Below, one piece after another: positions 9,133-18,929 of a stretch of 64,000 nt of DNA. Origin of the DNA: Spirosoma aureum (lineage in GTDB: Bacteria > Bacteroidota > Bacteroidia > Cytophagales > Spirosomataceae); the NCBI RefSeq assembly GCF_011604685.1, contig NZ_CP050063.1, positions 3,680,501 through 3,744,500 on the forward strand, given 5' to 3'. Both the position numbers and the translations under genes were made by a program. Every line of letters starts with the position of its first letter. Positions within the stretch are counted from its first letter, which is position 1. The notes below the pieces were generated by a model. It worked only from the letters and a program-made list of their open reading frames with translations. It did no database searches and had not been told where the DNA came from.

Positions 9133-10044
9133 GAAGAAGTTTTCTTCCTCACCATCGTCGACAGCAGTTTTGCCGGCAACTACGTATCCCCCATCGGTTG
9201 TCTCGGTAATAGCGAAGGCATATTCCCAGCCGGCCCCCCGATGGTTCGCTGCCAGATCAAGTCACCGGAGCCACTTATCTTCACCGCCCAAAAATCCCGA
9301 TAACCGTGATTATTTGTAACCTCTTCGTCGGAAGAGTTCGTAAATCCCGCAACAACAACGCCACCATCAGCGGTTGCCGCCATCGAGAAAGCCCGATCAT
9401 TTCGGGTACCGCCAAATGATTTCTGCCACACAATAGCTCCAGCGCTATTTAATCGAACGACCCAGAAATCGCTGGCACCATGGTTGCCACTGGCATCCCC
9501 CTCATTACTATCTGTATAGCCGGCAACAATGCAACCACCATCGGACGTTGCCGTGATAGCATTGGCATAGTCATCGGAATTGCCACCCAAGGCTTTCCGC
9601 CAAAGCAGTTTTCCGGTAGGAGTGACTTTGACAACCCAGAAGTCACCAAAAAAAGGCCCTCCGTGATAGCCTGTTATATCTCCGTCATTGGACATCGTTC
9701 TACCAGCCGAAATAAAATTACCATCCGATGTGGCAGCTATAGCCAATCCTTCTTCCGAGTTTGTACCGCCATAAACCCGTTGCCAGACCATGTTTGGGGG
9801 TGTTCCGGAGCTGCAATGCGCCCGTAGATCCCAGTTATAAGTCACTGTGATGCCGTTTTGGCGGGCTTCCAGCGTAAAGGGTTTGACGTCGTTAGCCGTA
9901 CGGCTCTCTTTATCGACGAACTGGTCGGGATTGGTCGTCCAGCCGGTGATGCCGGGTGCCGCCCGGAATTCAATGGGGGAGCCATCGCCACCACTGGTGT
10001 TGAAATGAAACGCTCCACTCTGACAGTTATACGTTGGAGCAAGT
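8117..10044. repeat. Three near-identical ~219-bp repeats encoding the GGDGSPIEF domain
   Basis: Copies lie at about 8117-8335, 8372-8590 and 9826-10044, in the same orientation and differing by only a few bases. Each encodes one cysteine-flanked domain from the Cys of YNC to the WDL[RK]A.C end. Copies 1 and 2 are in tandem; copy 3 is 1.2 kb away, behind propeller repeats. Such near-identity suggests gene conversion between domain copies. Confidence 0.9.
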
Positions 10045-11576
10045 AAAGTGAGTGGCTGAGAAGGGGCCGGCAGTTCAAGTTTAGCTAGCCAAAAACCGGA
10101 GCTATGCGTTTGATTGATATCACCATCTGTTGAACCTGAACTTCCGGCAATTGCAAATGAGCTCGTGGAAAGACCAGCGATCGCCCAGGCGAAATCATAA
10201 CCACTGCCACCTAAAGGTTTTTGCCAGTGTAGGTTACCGTTTGGATCGAGCTTAATTAGCCAGGCATCGCCATTGCCGTGATTGCCTGATACATCACCAT
10301 CATTGGAGTTGCTTTGACCGGCCACGATAAAGCCTCCATCACTAACCGCCAAAATTCCTTCAGCACGGTCATCAGCGGAACCGCCCAACGCCCGTTGCCA
10401 AACTAAATTACCATCATTGTCCACTTTAACGACCCAGTAATCCATTGTCCCACCTAGATCAGTCGATGTTGGAGAATGACTACCGGATACATCACCATCG
10501 TTTGAATACGTCAGACCAGCCATCACCAGTTCATTGTCCGCTGATGCCGTTATACCCCCCCAGCCCCAATCGGTAGCACTTCCTCCGAGCGTTTTCTGCC
10601 AAATTAAATGACCATCAAAGTCTATTTTAATGACCCAGTAATCGGCTGATCCATGATTGCCCGACACGTCCCCATCATTCGAGTAGGTGTATCCAAATAC
10701 GGCAAACTGACCGTATTTCAAAGAAGTGATGGCGTCGGCATGATCCTCGTCATACCCACCAAATGATTTGCTCCAGAGGACATTGCCATCTGCATCCATA
10801 CGGAAGACCCAAAAATCACTGGACCCATGCCCTCCGGATCGATTTCCATCCGTTGAATACCCCCAACCAGCCCCCATCACACTCCCGTCGGAGAGGGGAG
10901 TGAGTCCCGTCACAAAATCGGCGCTCGAACCACCGATCGCTTTTGTCCATTGAACATTACCATTCTTGTCCAACTTCACCACCCATCCATCGGCTAAACC
11001 GTGATTACCAGAAACATCGCCATCATTCGAATCAGTGTGTCCAGCCACTACAAAGCCACCATCAGCCGACTGAACAACAGCACTTACGTATTCAGTAGAA
11101 CTACCCCCGAGTGTCTTTTGCCAGAGCACGTTTCCATCCTCATCGACTCGGACGATGAGGAAGTTATAACTTTCCTTGTTGTATAACGTCGAGTACGTAT
11201 AACCGACAGCAACATAGCCCCCGTCTACTACAGCCGTAATAGCCCGAGCTTCTGACCCCTGAAAAAACTTATTCCAGGCTACCGTTAGCGAAGTTACGGG
11301 TGAATTGGCTGATTGGATAAATGAACCAGCCTTTACGGGCAGCGTTGGCAAATTCGTGGCGGCTCCTACTGAATAGAGTCTAGTAGGTATCACCTCATGT
11401 TTATCGGTAAAAGGAGCTTTTGCTGGTTCCGTTTCAAGCACGTCTAGGGGATGAATGGAAGTCACAAACGAAGCTAATACAACTAAAAAACAAAGGAGTG
11501 CCATCGATAATCGTAGAACCTGGGGAAGAGACCTGCCCGAAATCAGGTTTTGTGAAGCGGTAAATGAATTTTTCAT
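9180..11576 (-). CDS. N-terminal part of a giant secreted beta-propeller protein
   Basis: The first 798 codons of a protein that would be about 1250 residues. A transmembrane-type signal sequence (LSMALLCFLVVLASFVTSI) lies at about residues 23-41. It is followed by at least seven propeller repeats of about 55-60 residues, each with the pattern G[ND]..W.[KR].[LI]GG...D....I....DGG...AG...SNDGD.SG.HG, then one cysteine-flanked GGDGSPIEF domain and more propeller repeats. The frame fails at a G6 run (forward C6 at 9234-9239): a missing G turns the expected TIGGAGWEYAF into TIGGPAGNMPS and a stop at 9180. The likely role is cell-surface or secreted adhesion. It is a frameshifted gene, a phase-variable gene or a homopolymer sequencing error. 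Confidence 0.75.
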   Translation of the reverse strand: MKNSFTASQNLISGRSLPQVLRLSMALLCFLVVLASFVTSIHPLDVLETEPAKAPFTDKHEVIPTRLYSVGAATNLPTLPVKAGSFIQSANSPVTSLTVAWNKFFQGSEARAITAVVDGGYVAVGYTYSTLYNKESYNFLIVRVDEDGNVLWQKTLGGSSTEYVSAVVQSADGGFVVAGHTDSNDGDVSGNHGLADGWVVKLDKNGNVQWTKAIGGSSADFVTGLTPLSDGSVMGAGWGYSTDGNRSGGHGSSDFWVFRMDADGNVLWSKSFGGYDEDHADAITSLKYGQFAVFGYTYSNDGDVSGNHGSADYWVIKIDFDGHLIWQKTLGGSATDWGWGGITASADNELVMAGLTYSNDGDVSGSHSPTSTDLGGTMDYWVVKVDNDGNLVWQRALGGSADDRAEGILAVSDGGFIVAGQSNSNDGDVSGNHGNGDAWLIKLDPNGNLHWQKPLGGSGYDFAWAIAGLSTSSFAIAGSSGSTDGDINQTHSSGFWLAKLELPAPSQPLTLLAPTYNCQSGAFHFNTSGGDGSPIEFRAAPGITGWTTNPDQFVDKESRTANDVKPFTLEARQNGITVTYNWDLRAHCSSGTPPNMVWQRVYGGTNSEEGLAIAATSDGNFISAGRTMSNDGDITGYHGGPFFGDFWVVKVTPTGKLLWRKALGGNSDDYANAITATSDGGCIVAGYTDSNEGDASGNHGASDFWVVRLNSAGAIVWQKSFGGTRNDRAFSMAATADGGVVVAGFTNSSDEEVTNNHGYRDFWAVKISGSGDLIWQRTIGGPAGNMPSLLPRQPMGDT

Positions 11577-11632
11577 AGTGGTAAATTTTTAAGAAGAAAG
11601 AATCATTCAAACTCGTATGATTACTGATATAA

Positions 11633-13911
11633 TCAGTACTTGATAATCTTCACAGACTGAGTTTGCGAACTGATTACAGCCTGGATTATGTAATTGCCCC
11701 CGCCGATTTATACCAGGTTGAACGCGTGCTGATCCTGTACCGATTCGATACGTCGTCTCTCCAGCAAGTTGCCCTGCATGGTCACCAGTCGCAGATTAGC
11801 GACCTGGCCACTTACTCCTTCAATAAGTACCCAAGGCTTCGTCTGGACTGGATTGCCTGGTACATTCAGGGTAAGTGAGTTTGGGTAGTTTGCTACGCCA
11901 ACCCGCCCACAACCGAAGGCGGCTTTCAAGTCCTAGACCCAGTTGAGGGTTTCCCCGTTCTGGCGAGCCAGTAGCATAAAAGGCTGGACATCGCTCGCCA
12001 TGGGACTTTCTTTGTAGACAAACCGATTCGGATTAGTTGTCCAGCCGGTTATGCCAGCCGCCATTAACTGAATAGGTGAATTATCGCCCCCGATGGTGTT
12101 GAAGCGGATGGTTCCTGTCGTGCAGTCATAGGCGGGGTTCAGCAAACTCAATGAGTTTGTTGGCTGGTTCGTGGTAGTACAAAACGCCGGCAAGTCGAAG
12201 AGATAGCTAGCAGTCTGGCCGTGCTGGATAGCCTGGATCAGAATAGGTTTAGATTCGGCTCTTAGCTCAGCCTCAACGATACCGACGATGCTGGTGGGAG
12301 CCGGAGAGGTGATTCCCGAAGCGGTGAAGGTGACGGGCGAACCGTCGCCCCCAGTAATGTTGAAGGTGATCGTTCCAGTCAGACAATTAAACGTTGGAAC
12401 GTTAATCCCCAGCGGAGTAGGTCGAATAATGATACCATACTTGCTGCTTTGCGCCCTGGAAACACTGCTTACGATGTACGCTCTAGCCCGTTGGATAGTC
12501 AAGAACATGTGCATCAGCCCTGTCAACATTGCACCTTCTGTACGGGCGATGGTTTGTAATGTAAGGGTATTGTTTTGTTCGTCAATTAGCTGAAACGAAA
12601 AGGTATTGCCCTGTTTAAAGGTGCCCTCCACCATAAAGGAAACGGCAATCTGGTCATTCGCTTTAAAATCGCTGGTATTGAGCCTAGTGATTTGGATGAC
12701 AGGTGTTTTTGCGGAAAATTGAACAACAGCGCTATAAACGAAATTGGCTCCATTGCGAAAATGCGCATGCTGTACCTCATACAAAAGGAGCCATATATAG
12801 GCCACTACTGAATTGTAATTAGCTTTTTCTAAAAAATTCGAATAGCCCATATTCCAGGGATAGCCGCTGGTTGAAGGCTGGAATGGATTTGTTCCAAAAA
12901 CGTAGCCCCCAGACGGTGCGGTCGTATACCGTATAATAGGCGTAGGATTCACTGCGTACGAAAACCCGATTACTGGATGCACTTCAATCAAGTCTCCTTC
13001 CAACGGCTCACTCTGCAAATCAAGGGCCATGGGCACGATCGAATTCGGAAAAGGCCTGGTGATCGATTGCTCTCCAACGATTGAGCCGTCTGCCGTTGAA
13101 TGCAATAGATTGGTTGTGTATCCGTCCCAAGCGATATTACCGTATGGGTAATTCATTATGCAATTGACAGGCTCAAATGTTTGTCCGTTGACTGGGTTAT
13201 TTGCTCCTTCGATCCGCATTCCGTAGATGTCAACGCCCCCCGGGCATGACCAAACTCAAGGGTTAATCCATCCGTAGCTCCAGGTCCAAAAGGGCCACTT
13301 TCGAAAATTTTGCTCGCTAACCATTTATGGCAAATAACTTTGTAGCTAACCAACCAGCCGCCCCCCTGGGAGGTGGTCGAAAAGCCATCGTTGATAACAT
13401 CGAAGGTGTAGTTTGGGGGATGTCTGAATAATTTAGTACTGGCCGGGCTTTCGAACTCGTAAATCGAGTCAATCCTGAACGTATAGATGCCATTGACGTT
13501 TGGCGAACTGTTGAAGTTCGCATTGACGGTCGTCATTTGCTCCTGGACAACCTGATCGATTGGCTTCGAAAGCGTTGCTTCATATAAATGGGCAGTTTGC
13601 TTCTCGACGGCGACCGCCACGCTTAATGTCCAGGTTGCTTTGGCGTATTGCACGAGGCTGAAATCCATCAATTGAAGTGTTAGCCAGCTTTTTTTTGAAT
13701 AGTCCGTACAACTAGTTTTCATAGGAAGCCTGTTTGGATTAGATAGACAGTCGACAAAACAACGGAATGATAGGGCGGTAGCCCATGATGCCAACCGGGC
13801 GGAAGACTGATCCTTGCAAGCCACCTTTATGATGTTGATCAGTTGACTGACAGGTAATTGGAATAAACTGCGTACCGAATAATAGCCCATCAGAACGACG
13901 TTTCCGCCCAA
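11633..13911 (-). pseudogene. Secreted repeat-domain protein, broken by one frameshift and two stops
   Basis: Three consecutive open pieces form one gene. (1) 13911 to about 13237 encodes a novel N-terminal region with no recognised family or signal peptide. (2) At a G6 run (forward C6 at 13236-13241) one missing G shifts the frame; with it, FGHARGGVDIYGMRIEG reads continuously. (3) The next piece carries two cysteine-flanked domains (GGDGSPVTF and GGDNSPIQL). It ends at a TAG at about 11936-11934, exactly where relatives have Trp in the V-W-[DN]-L-K-A motif. The sorting-like tail then continues but has another stop (FNLV-stop-IGGGNYIIQA) before the final KIIKY at 11633. It is surely non-functional, unlike the neighbouring genes, which have one lesion at most. 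Confidence 0.75.
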
Positions 13912-13993
13912 GGCTTAGGCACCGAATCCTGACAACACAAAAACCTGGTAGTTTGCTAAAAAACCACTAGTTTTTTGTGTGTAAAAACGCAGA

Positions 13994-14392
13994 TCAGAAC
14001 GTCGGCTGAGCGGTTATGTACTGCCGAATTTCGGTTTTGAACGCCCGAAAATCAGCGTGGAAACTATCCAGTTCCAGCCGCAGATACTGATGATTCAACC
14101 GGGTATCGGCATCCAGTACATGATCGGTCTGTACACCAGTCGCAAGCTGTTTCTCAAGCTCCTGTATCTCGTCGAGCAACCGTTTGATTAATCGGCGAAA
14201 ATGATGCAACTGGCTTATTTCTGTCTTCCATGTACTGTCATGGTTCGAGTGGGCAGGATCAAGGTCCGTATCCAAGGTATTAAGCAGATTTTCCCAAAAA
14301 TTCACCTCGAGCAGAGCGATTTCCAGGTCACTGCGCCAGATCTGGTTCAGCAGATGCACGTAGCTAAGCTGACGGTATTTTTCGGCTTTCAT
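13994..14392 (-). CDS. Hypothetical helical protein linked to a universal stress protein gene
   Basis: This 132-residue cytosolic protein is almost entirely alpha-helical by composition, with Leu/Glu-rich heptad-like stretches (LIKRLLDEIQELEKQL) that suggest a coiled coil. I do not recognise a family. It is the last gene of a leftward group: the membrane protein (15876), the tandem Usp gene (15286) and this gene, with a 12-bp gap after the Usp gene. Co-transcription with the Usp gene suggests a stress-related role. Confidence 0.65.
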   Translation of the reverse strand: MKAEKYRQLSYVHLLNQIWRSDLEIALLEVNFWENLLNTLDTDLDPAHSNHDSTWKTEISQLHHFRRLIKRLLDEIQELEKQLATGVQTDHVLDADTRLNHQYLRLELDSFHADFRAFKTEIRQYITAQPTF

Positions 14393-14404
14393 AAACGGGT
14401 TACT

Positions 14405-15286
14405 TTATAGATAGGTATTAAAAGGAATCTCATCGATGTCTGGTTTATTCTCTGATGAAGCACCCTTGATCTTTTCATCATAGAGCGTCAGCAGTGGAAC
14501 TTTGGGCTGAAAGGCGACGGAACGACTCACACTTTTTTGAGTCACCACATCCAGGAAACCCTTATGATGGGGCAGCATGACCAACAAGTCAACGGAATGC
14601 TCTTTCAGGTAATTTTTGATTCCGTACCGCACATCCTCTTCATGAACGCAATCGATTTCCGTTGACACGTTCGCCAGTGCACCAAGGACGTATTGACGGC
14701 TGGTTTCGGTGCCCTGCATTTTGCGTATGTTGGGATTTTCGATAGAAAGGAGCGTTACCAGAGCGGCTTTACGGTTAGCGATGTCGCTCAATAGATGCAG
14801 AGACTCCGCATCATTGATGGATGTGTAGTCGATTGCCAGTACAATTCGTTTAACAGGTTGGATTGGGGCGGAGACCGGCACTGTCAGTACGTTCGTTTTG
14901 GCTTGACGAATCATCCCCGTCGCTACACTACCGAACAGTTCATTTTTGCCCAAGCCAGTGGCTCCCAGAACAACCAGATCGAAGTATTGCTGGGTTAGAA
15001 TTACCTCAACGGCATGGGCCGGTGTGCCCAGTGCCACCTGAGATCGATAGGTGTGATAGGTAGGCTCCTGCTGCTTGATGGCGTGTTTAAGGGACTTTAT
15101 CGACTTCTCCGCAGACTCTATCTGTTCGCCTAGCAACAGGCTACCACTGTAACCCTCTACGGGAACAAGCGGAAACGTATGTAGCAGGCAGAAGTCTACG
15201 GATGTATCAGAAAAGAGAGCCTGGGCGTAAGCAATGGCATGGCGTGAAGCAAGCGAAAAATCAGTGAGTAACAGGATCTTGTACAT
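14405..15286 (-). CDS. Tandem universal stress protein (UspA family)
   Basis: The protein has 293 residues with two Usp domains, about 1-140 and 145-275. The N-terminal MYKILLLTDFS is the classic first strand with its Asp. The GATGLGKNELFGSVATGMIR region (ending near residue 125) is the nucleotide-binding loop, followed by the terminal strand NVLTVPV. The second half is more degenerate (RIVLAIDYTSI, then LLVMLPHHKG) and lacks a clear ATP loop. Such tandem proteins are typical of Bacteroidota and accumulate under growth arrest or low energy. It lies in a leftward operon and is a clear paralogue of the protein at 41614-42441. Confidence 0.9.
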   Translation of the reverse strand: MYKILLLTDFSLASRHAIAYAQALFSDTSVDFCLLHTFPLVPVEGYSGSLLLGEQIESAEKSIKSLKHAIKQQEPTYHTYRSQVALGTPAHAVEVILTQQYFDLVVLGATGLGKNELFGSVATGMIRQAKTNVLTVPVSAPIQPVKRIVLAIDYTSINDAESLHLLSDIANRKAALVTLLSIENPNIRKMQGTETSRQYVLGALANVSTEIDCVHEEDVRYGIKNYLKEHSVDLLVMLPHHKGFLDVVTQKSVSRSVAFQPKVPLLTLYDEKIKGASSENKPDIDEIPFNTYL

Positions 15287-15327
15287 GACAGCGATTCTTA
15301 GTTGATCATTGAAAATGATTTATACTC

Positions 15328-15876
15328 CTAACGTAATTCATGAGGTGCGTGCCCGTCAAACAACGGGTAATAGCGCTCATCCCGACTTGCGTATCTTCCG
15401 AATCGATTTCGAATTTTGGAGTCGATAAAAGCCAGTGCAACCATCAATAAGGAGGGGAGCACAGAGCCAAATCCAACGGGAAAGATGGCGATGCGGAAAA
15501 CCATTCCACCCAGACGACCGATTCGAAACCAATCGCCTTTCAAAAACATGGATACCGCAATCAGTGCTTGGGCCAAGCCGATACTGAGCACAATCGGCAT
15601 GGTAAACCGATCGAACAGACCGAGAATAAATCGATGGTAAAAGAGTAAGGCATAATTAGCGTAGCTCTGATAGGCGACAGGCGTTTCGAGTGCGTTCCGG
15701 GTGTTGACAAACGCGGCCATTCCGAAAAACAGAAAGAAAAGGACGCTCGTGATGACCGGCAATCGGTAGCTGTCAATCAATTGCGTGACCGAACATACGT
15801 TAACGATTTTGTCGTCGATGGTCAAAAGCAGGCCCAGTGTTTCCATGACTGATAGGGTGCTTAATTGTTTACTCAA
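15328..15876 (-). CDS. Hypothetical integral membrane protein
   Basis: 182 residues with about four hydrophobic segments: around residues 35-55 (VITSVLFFLFFGMAAFVN), 85-110 (FTMPIVLSIGLAQALIAVSM) and 120-150 (GGMVFRIAIFPVGFGSVLPSLLMVALAF). The C-terminal tail is charged and cytosolic. I do not recognise the family with confidence; its size is in the range of DoxX-like proteins. It is the first gene of the usp operon, with a 41-bp gap to the next gene, and has a candidate regulatory site 50-63 bp upstream. Confidence 0.7.
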   Translation of the reverse strand: MSKQLSTLSVMETLGLLLTIDDKIVNVCSVTQLIDSYRLPVITSVLFFLFFGMAAFVNTRNALETPVAYQSYANYALLFYHRFILGLFDRFTMPIVLSIGLAQALIAVSMFLKGDWFRIGRLGGMVFRIAIFPVGFGSVLPSLLMVALAFIDSKIRNRFGRYASRDERYYPLFDGHAPHELR

Positions 15877-15910
15877 AACTACAGGGGGGATGAACTATAT
15901 ACCCGGAGCT

Positions 15911-15939
15911 ATGTCAGGGTAGAGTGTGACATAAATCAG
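15911..15939. promoter_or_regulatory. Candidate operator for the leftward usp operon
   Basis: Two overlapping dyads lie 35-63 bp upstream of the first gene of the operon (start 15876). One is ATGTCA-N10-TGACAT (15911-15932). The other is TGACATAAATCA (15927-15938), which differs from the TGAT-N4-ATCA motif seen elsewhere in this window by one base. The spacing fits an activator site. The remaining sequence up to 16312 contains no gene that I recognise. Confidence 0.4.
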
Positions 15940-16312
15940 GGAGATAAGTAGATATCGTCAGGGAGGGGAAGACGGATGATGGATTCCTTTGTCCCCGTCA
16001 TATTATCCGACCTATGTATGAAATACGATTGTTGTCCCAACCGATCTGGGTTGTGAAACGGACATGGCGTTATTGGTGGCCGTTGAACTTGCCAGAACGT
16101 ACCGATCGATCTACGATACGACTTCTGCATTCGGTGGTTTATCCCGTTTAAGTGCCTGTTTTAAATGAATCAACAGCAGTTCATCCAAAGGATAGAAGAT
16201 TGACTTGGGTAAGCCCCTCCAGATGTCAGTTCCTAATGTTGGGAACACTACAGGCATTTAGGCAAGCTATAATATTTATGTCCATAAGCGTTTCAATATA
16301 CTATGTACACCG

Positions 16313-18826
16313 ATGAAAACTAATCTACTTGCGAAACTAGTATGTCCGTTTTGGATTTTACGGTTGACAATGATTGCACCGTGTGCTCTCGCGCAACCAT
16401 CATCCCCACCCCCTATTTTCTGGGATCGGACGCTAAAAGCTAACATTGATTTTCCGTCCTACGATCAGCCAGCTAGCCTGGTTGGTACATTGCCAACGGC
16501 GGATGGTGGACTTCTGATGATGATACAGGCGGCTAAACCAATCCTGATCAAACTCGATTATGCGGGTAGAACAAGCTGGACCAAAGAGTTTCAACCAGGA
16601 ACCAGAATTGGTGGTGTCGCCAAAGCACAGGATGATCTGTTGGTTACGTTACAGGCAGCCGGGCCGATCCTGATGAAACTAAACAATACAGGCGAAACGA
16701 TATGGGCAAAGGAGTTCCCCACCCAAAACAACCTTATCCGGTTTCAACAATTGAATGATGGGGGAATTATTGCCATTCTGAAGGCTTCCTGGCCGATTCT
16801 CACCAAGTTAGAGCAGGGCGGCAAAACCGCCTGGACAAAGGAATTTACGGGTGAGAACGACATTTTTAGTGTATCAGAGACAAATGACGGTAATCTTTTA
16901 GTGCTTGGGAGCAAGCGAATCGATTCGGAAATAAGTACCTTATTCACCTCCCAGATAGGCAGGGATGGTATTACCAGATCGTATTTTGTGCTCTACGAAG
17001 CGGGAAAACAGTATAGCCTGCTAAGTCCGATGCTTACCCCCTCTGGTTTGATTACGACTTCCGATGGAGGGTTAATCGTAGCAGCCCGTTCGTTCCCAGC
17101 CGGGCAAACCAATCCCGTAACCGCAGAACTCATCAAGTTTAATCAGCAGGGCGAGATGAAGTGGAAATACGGTTACGGACTTAATTCACTGTCGATGCTG
17201 TTCAAAGCAAGTGATAATAAGTATTTGGTGGGTTACGGGGGAGCAATCAACTACATGGATAATGATGGGAACGTCTTGTTCAAGAAGGATAACGTTGTCA
17301 TTCGTGGGACTAATTTAACGCCAACTACGGATGGAGGATTTGTGTCTATTTTCGAAACCCAGGCGATAAGGGCAAATCTTTACCTGTATAAATACGACGC
17401 TCAATTTAACGAAGTAGCAACAGACGTTCTAGTTAGAGCACCTTCGGCCGTCTATCAATCTTACTTTTTTGGACCAACCAAGGACGGTGGCACACTCTTA
17501 TGTTTTTTGAATAGTTTCGGGGTTTACCAATCGTCAATCATTAAATACAATGCGTCTTTAGGTAGGGAGTGGCAACGAGACAAAATTGCTGGTTTCCCGC
17601 TACTTCTCCCTTACGGAACAGATGGAAGCTTTTTTATAATAAGCACACCACCTTTGTTGGACGAGGGGCTCATTGGCGAAGCAGGCCTACAGGTTACCAA
17701 ACAGTCACTGGGACGACTGGTGATAGGTCGACCGAGTTATGACTGCCCGACAGGATCAATTACGTTGAATGTGAGCGGAGGAGATGGTTCTCCCGTTGTC
17801 TATACGGCACCCGGCATTACCCGATCCTCCCTTAGCTCAAATTCAGGCATTGTAGAAGCAGAGCTACGCCGGGATCCGAAGCCTATTTTAATTCAGGCCA
17901 CTCAGAGTGCCTATACGATAAGTTATGAGTTTGACCTCAAAGAGGCCTGTACCAACGCACTGACCCCACTGCCGCCAGTTCTGGTGCAACCCATTCCTGA
18001 CCAGTTCCTGACAGTGGGGCAACCCATTCCTGGTAGTGGCTTTCCCGTGGGATTGTATTTTGTCGACCCTACGCCTTATTCGCCCAACTACAGATATGAC
18101 TGGTCTTTTAAGGTTACGGGGTTGCCCGACGGTTTATATGTCTTCACCAAAAGTATGCTGTCCGGGCCTAATCCTGTCAGCGTTGTTCTGGGTACGCCTT
18201 CTCAAATTGGTGTGTATACAGTACAGGTACAGGCCAACACCGCATCTTTCCCGGATAAGCCTGTCATCACTACCTATAAGTTAACGGTATCGGCCGGTGG
18301 GTTCGTCCTGGTCCAGCCTACCTACGATTGTCAGAATGGCGCTATTCATTTTAATACGCAGGGTGGAGACGGATCGCCCATTGAGTATATGTCGGCTGGC
18401 ATTACTGACTGGACGTCCAATCCCGACCGCTTTGTTGATAAAGAGAGCCGTACAGCCAGCGATGTGCAGCCTTTTATGTTGTATGCACGCCAGAACGGGC
18501 AAACCGTCAGCTACGTCTGGAATTTGAAAGCAGCCTGTGGGCGGTCGCGACTGGGGGTGGCCGAAACCTCCAGCCCTTTAACCTTGACGCTTTTGAGCAA
18601 TCCGGTTCCGGATCAAGTTAGGGTACTTATCCAGGGCGTTGAGGGTCAATCGGTACAGCTTCGGCTAACCAACCAACAAGGGAAAGTATTGGAAAGTCGG
18701 CACATCAATCAGGTAAGTGAAGATGAACTGCAACAATTTCAGATCAATCAGTCAGAACCGGGTGTATTGTTTTTGCAGGCCTATACCAACACGCAGACGC
18801 AGACTGTTAAAATTATAAAACAATAA
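16313..18826 (+). CDS. Secreted beta-propeller-like protein with GGDGSP domains and sorting tail
   Basis: 837 residues with a signal peptide to about residue 27 (APCALA/QP). Residues about 45-440 hold repeats ending in P[IL]L[IMT]KL......[WT]TKEF, similar in idea to the propeller repeats of the genes at 7.8-11.6 kb but diverged. They are followed by two cysteine-flanked domains (GGDGSPVVY and GGDGSPIEY), separated by a putative-Ig module (residues about 550-660). The C-terminal tail (LLSNPVPDQVRV to VKIIKQ) is the same sorting-like tail as in the other giants. This is the only intact giant transcribed rightwards. The likely location is the cell surface or outside; no enzymatic motif was seen. 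Confidence 0.75.
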   Translation: MKTNLLAKLVCPFWILRLTMIAPCALAQPSSPPPIFWDRTLKANIDFPSYDQPASLVGTLPTADGGLLMMIQAAKPILIKLDYAGRTSWTKEFQPGTRIGGVAKAQDDLLVTLQAAGPILMKLNNTGETIWAKEFPTQNNLIRFQQLNDGGIIAILKASWPILTKLEQGGKTAWTKEFTGENDIFSVSETNDGNLLVLGSKRIDSEISTLFTSQIGRDGITRSYFVLYEAGKQYSLLSPMLTPSGLITTSDGGLIVAARSFPAGQTNPVTAELIKFNQQGEMKWKYGYGLNSLSMLFKASDNKYLVGYGGAINYMDNDGNVLFKKDNVVIRGTNLTPTTDGGFVSIFETQAIRANLYLYKYDAQFNEVATDVLVRAPSAVYQSYFFGPTKDGGTLLCFLNSFGVYQSSIIKYNASLGREWQRDKIAGFPLLLPYGTDGSFFIISTPPLLDEGLIGEAGLQVTKQSLGRLVIGRPSYDCPTGSITLNVSGGDGSPVVYTAPGITRSSLSSNSGIVEAELRRDPKPILIQATQSAYTISYEFDLKEACTNALTPLPPVLVQPIPDQFLTVGQPIPGSGFPVGLYFVDPTPYSPNYRYDWSFKVTGLPDGLYVFTKSMLSGPNPVSVVLGTPSQIGVYTVQVQANTASFPDKPVITTYKLTVSAGGFVLVQPTYDCQNGAIHFNTQGGDGSPIEYMSAGITDWTSNPDRFVDKESRTASDVQPFMLYARQNGQTVSYVWNLKAACGRSRLGVAETSSPLTLTLLSNPVPDQVRVLIQGVEGQSVQLRLTNQQGKVLESRHINQVSEDELQQFQINQSEPGVLFLQAYTNTQTQTVKIIKQ

Positions 18827-18870
18827 ACGGTTGCCCCTGCTCTGCAAATGCTTCGAAAAAGTAGGAATTG

Positions 18871-18899
18871 CGTACGGCTGCGCCAACAGCAGCCGTACG
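18871..18899 (+). terminator. 11-bp GC-rich hairpin after the secreted-protein gene
   Basis: CGTACGGCTGC (18871-18881) pairs perfectly with GCAGCCGTACG (18889-18899) across a 7-base loop, 45 bp after the stop at 18826. There is no T-run, so termination would be inefficient. It could instead lie in the leader of the flavodoxin gene 30 bp downstream. Confidence 0.4.
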
Positions 18900-18929
18900 G
18901 AGGCAAATGACCTGTAAACAAGTTTTAAC

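Noticed and set aside
3841-10044. Regular repeats that might be read as a CRISPR array
   Set aside because: Repeat units of 219 and 543 bp are in-frame protein-domain duplications, not short direct repeats with unique spacers.
11621-11640. ACTGATATAATCAGT at the end of the decayed giant gene
   Set aside because: It resembles the shared operator but has a 3-base spacer and sits in the former coding end, far from any start codon.
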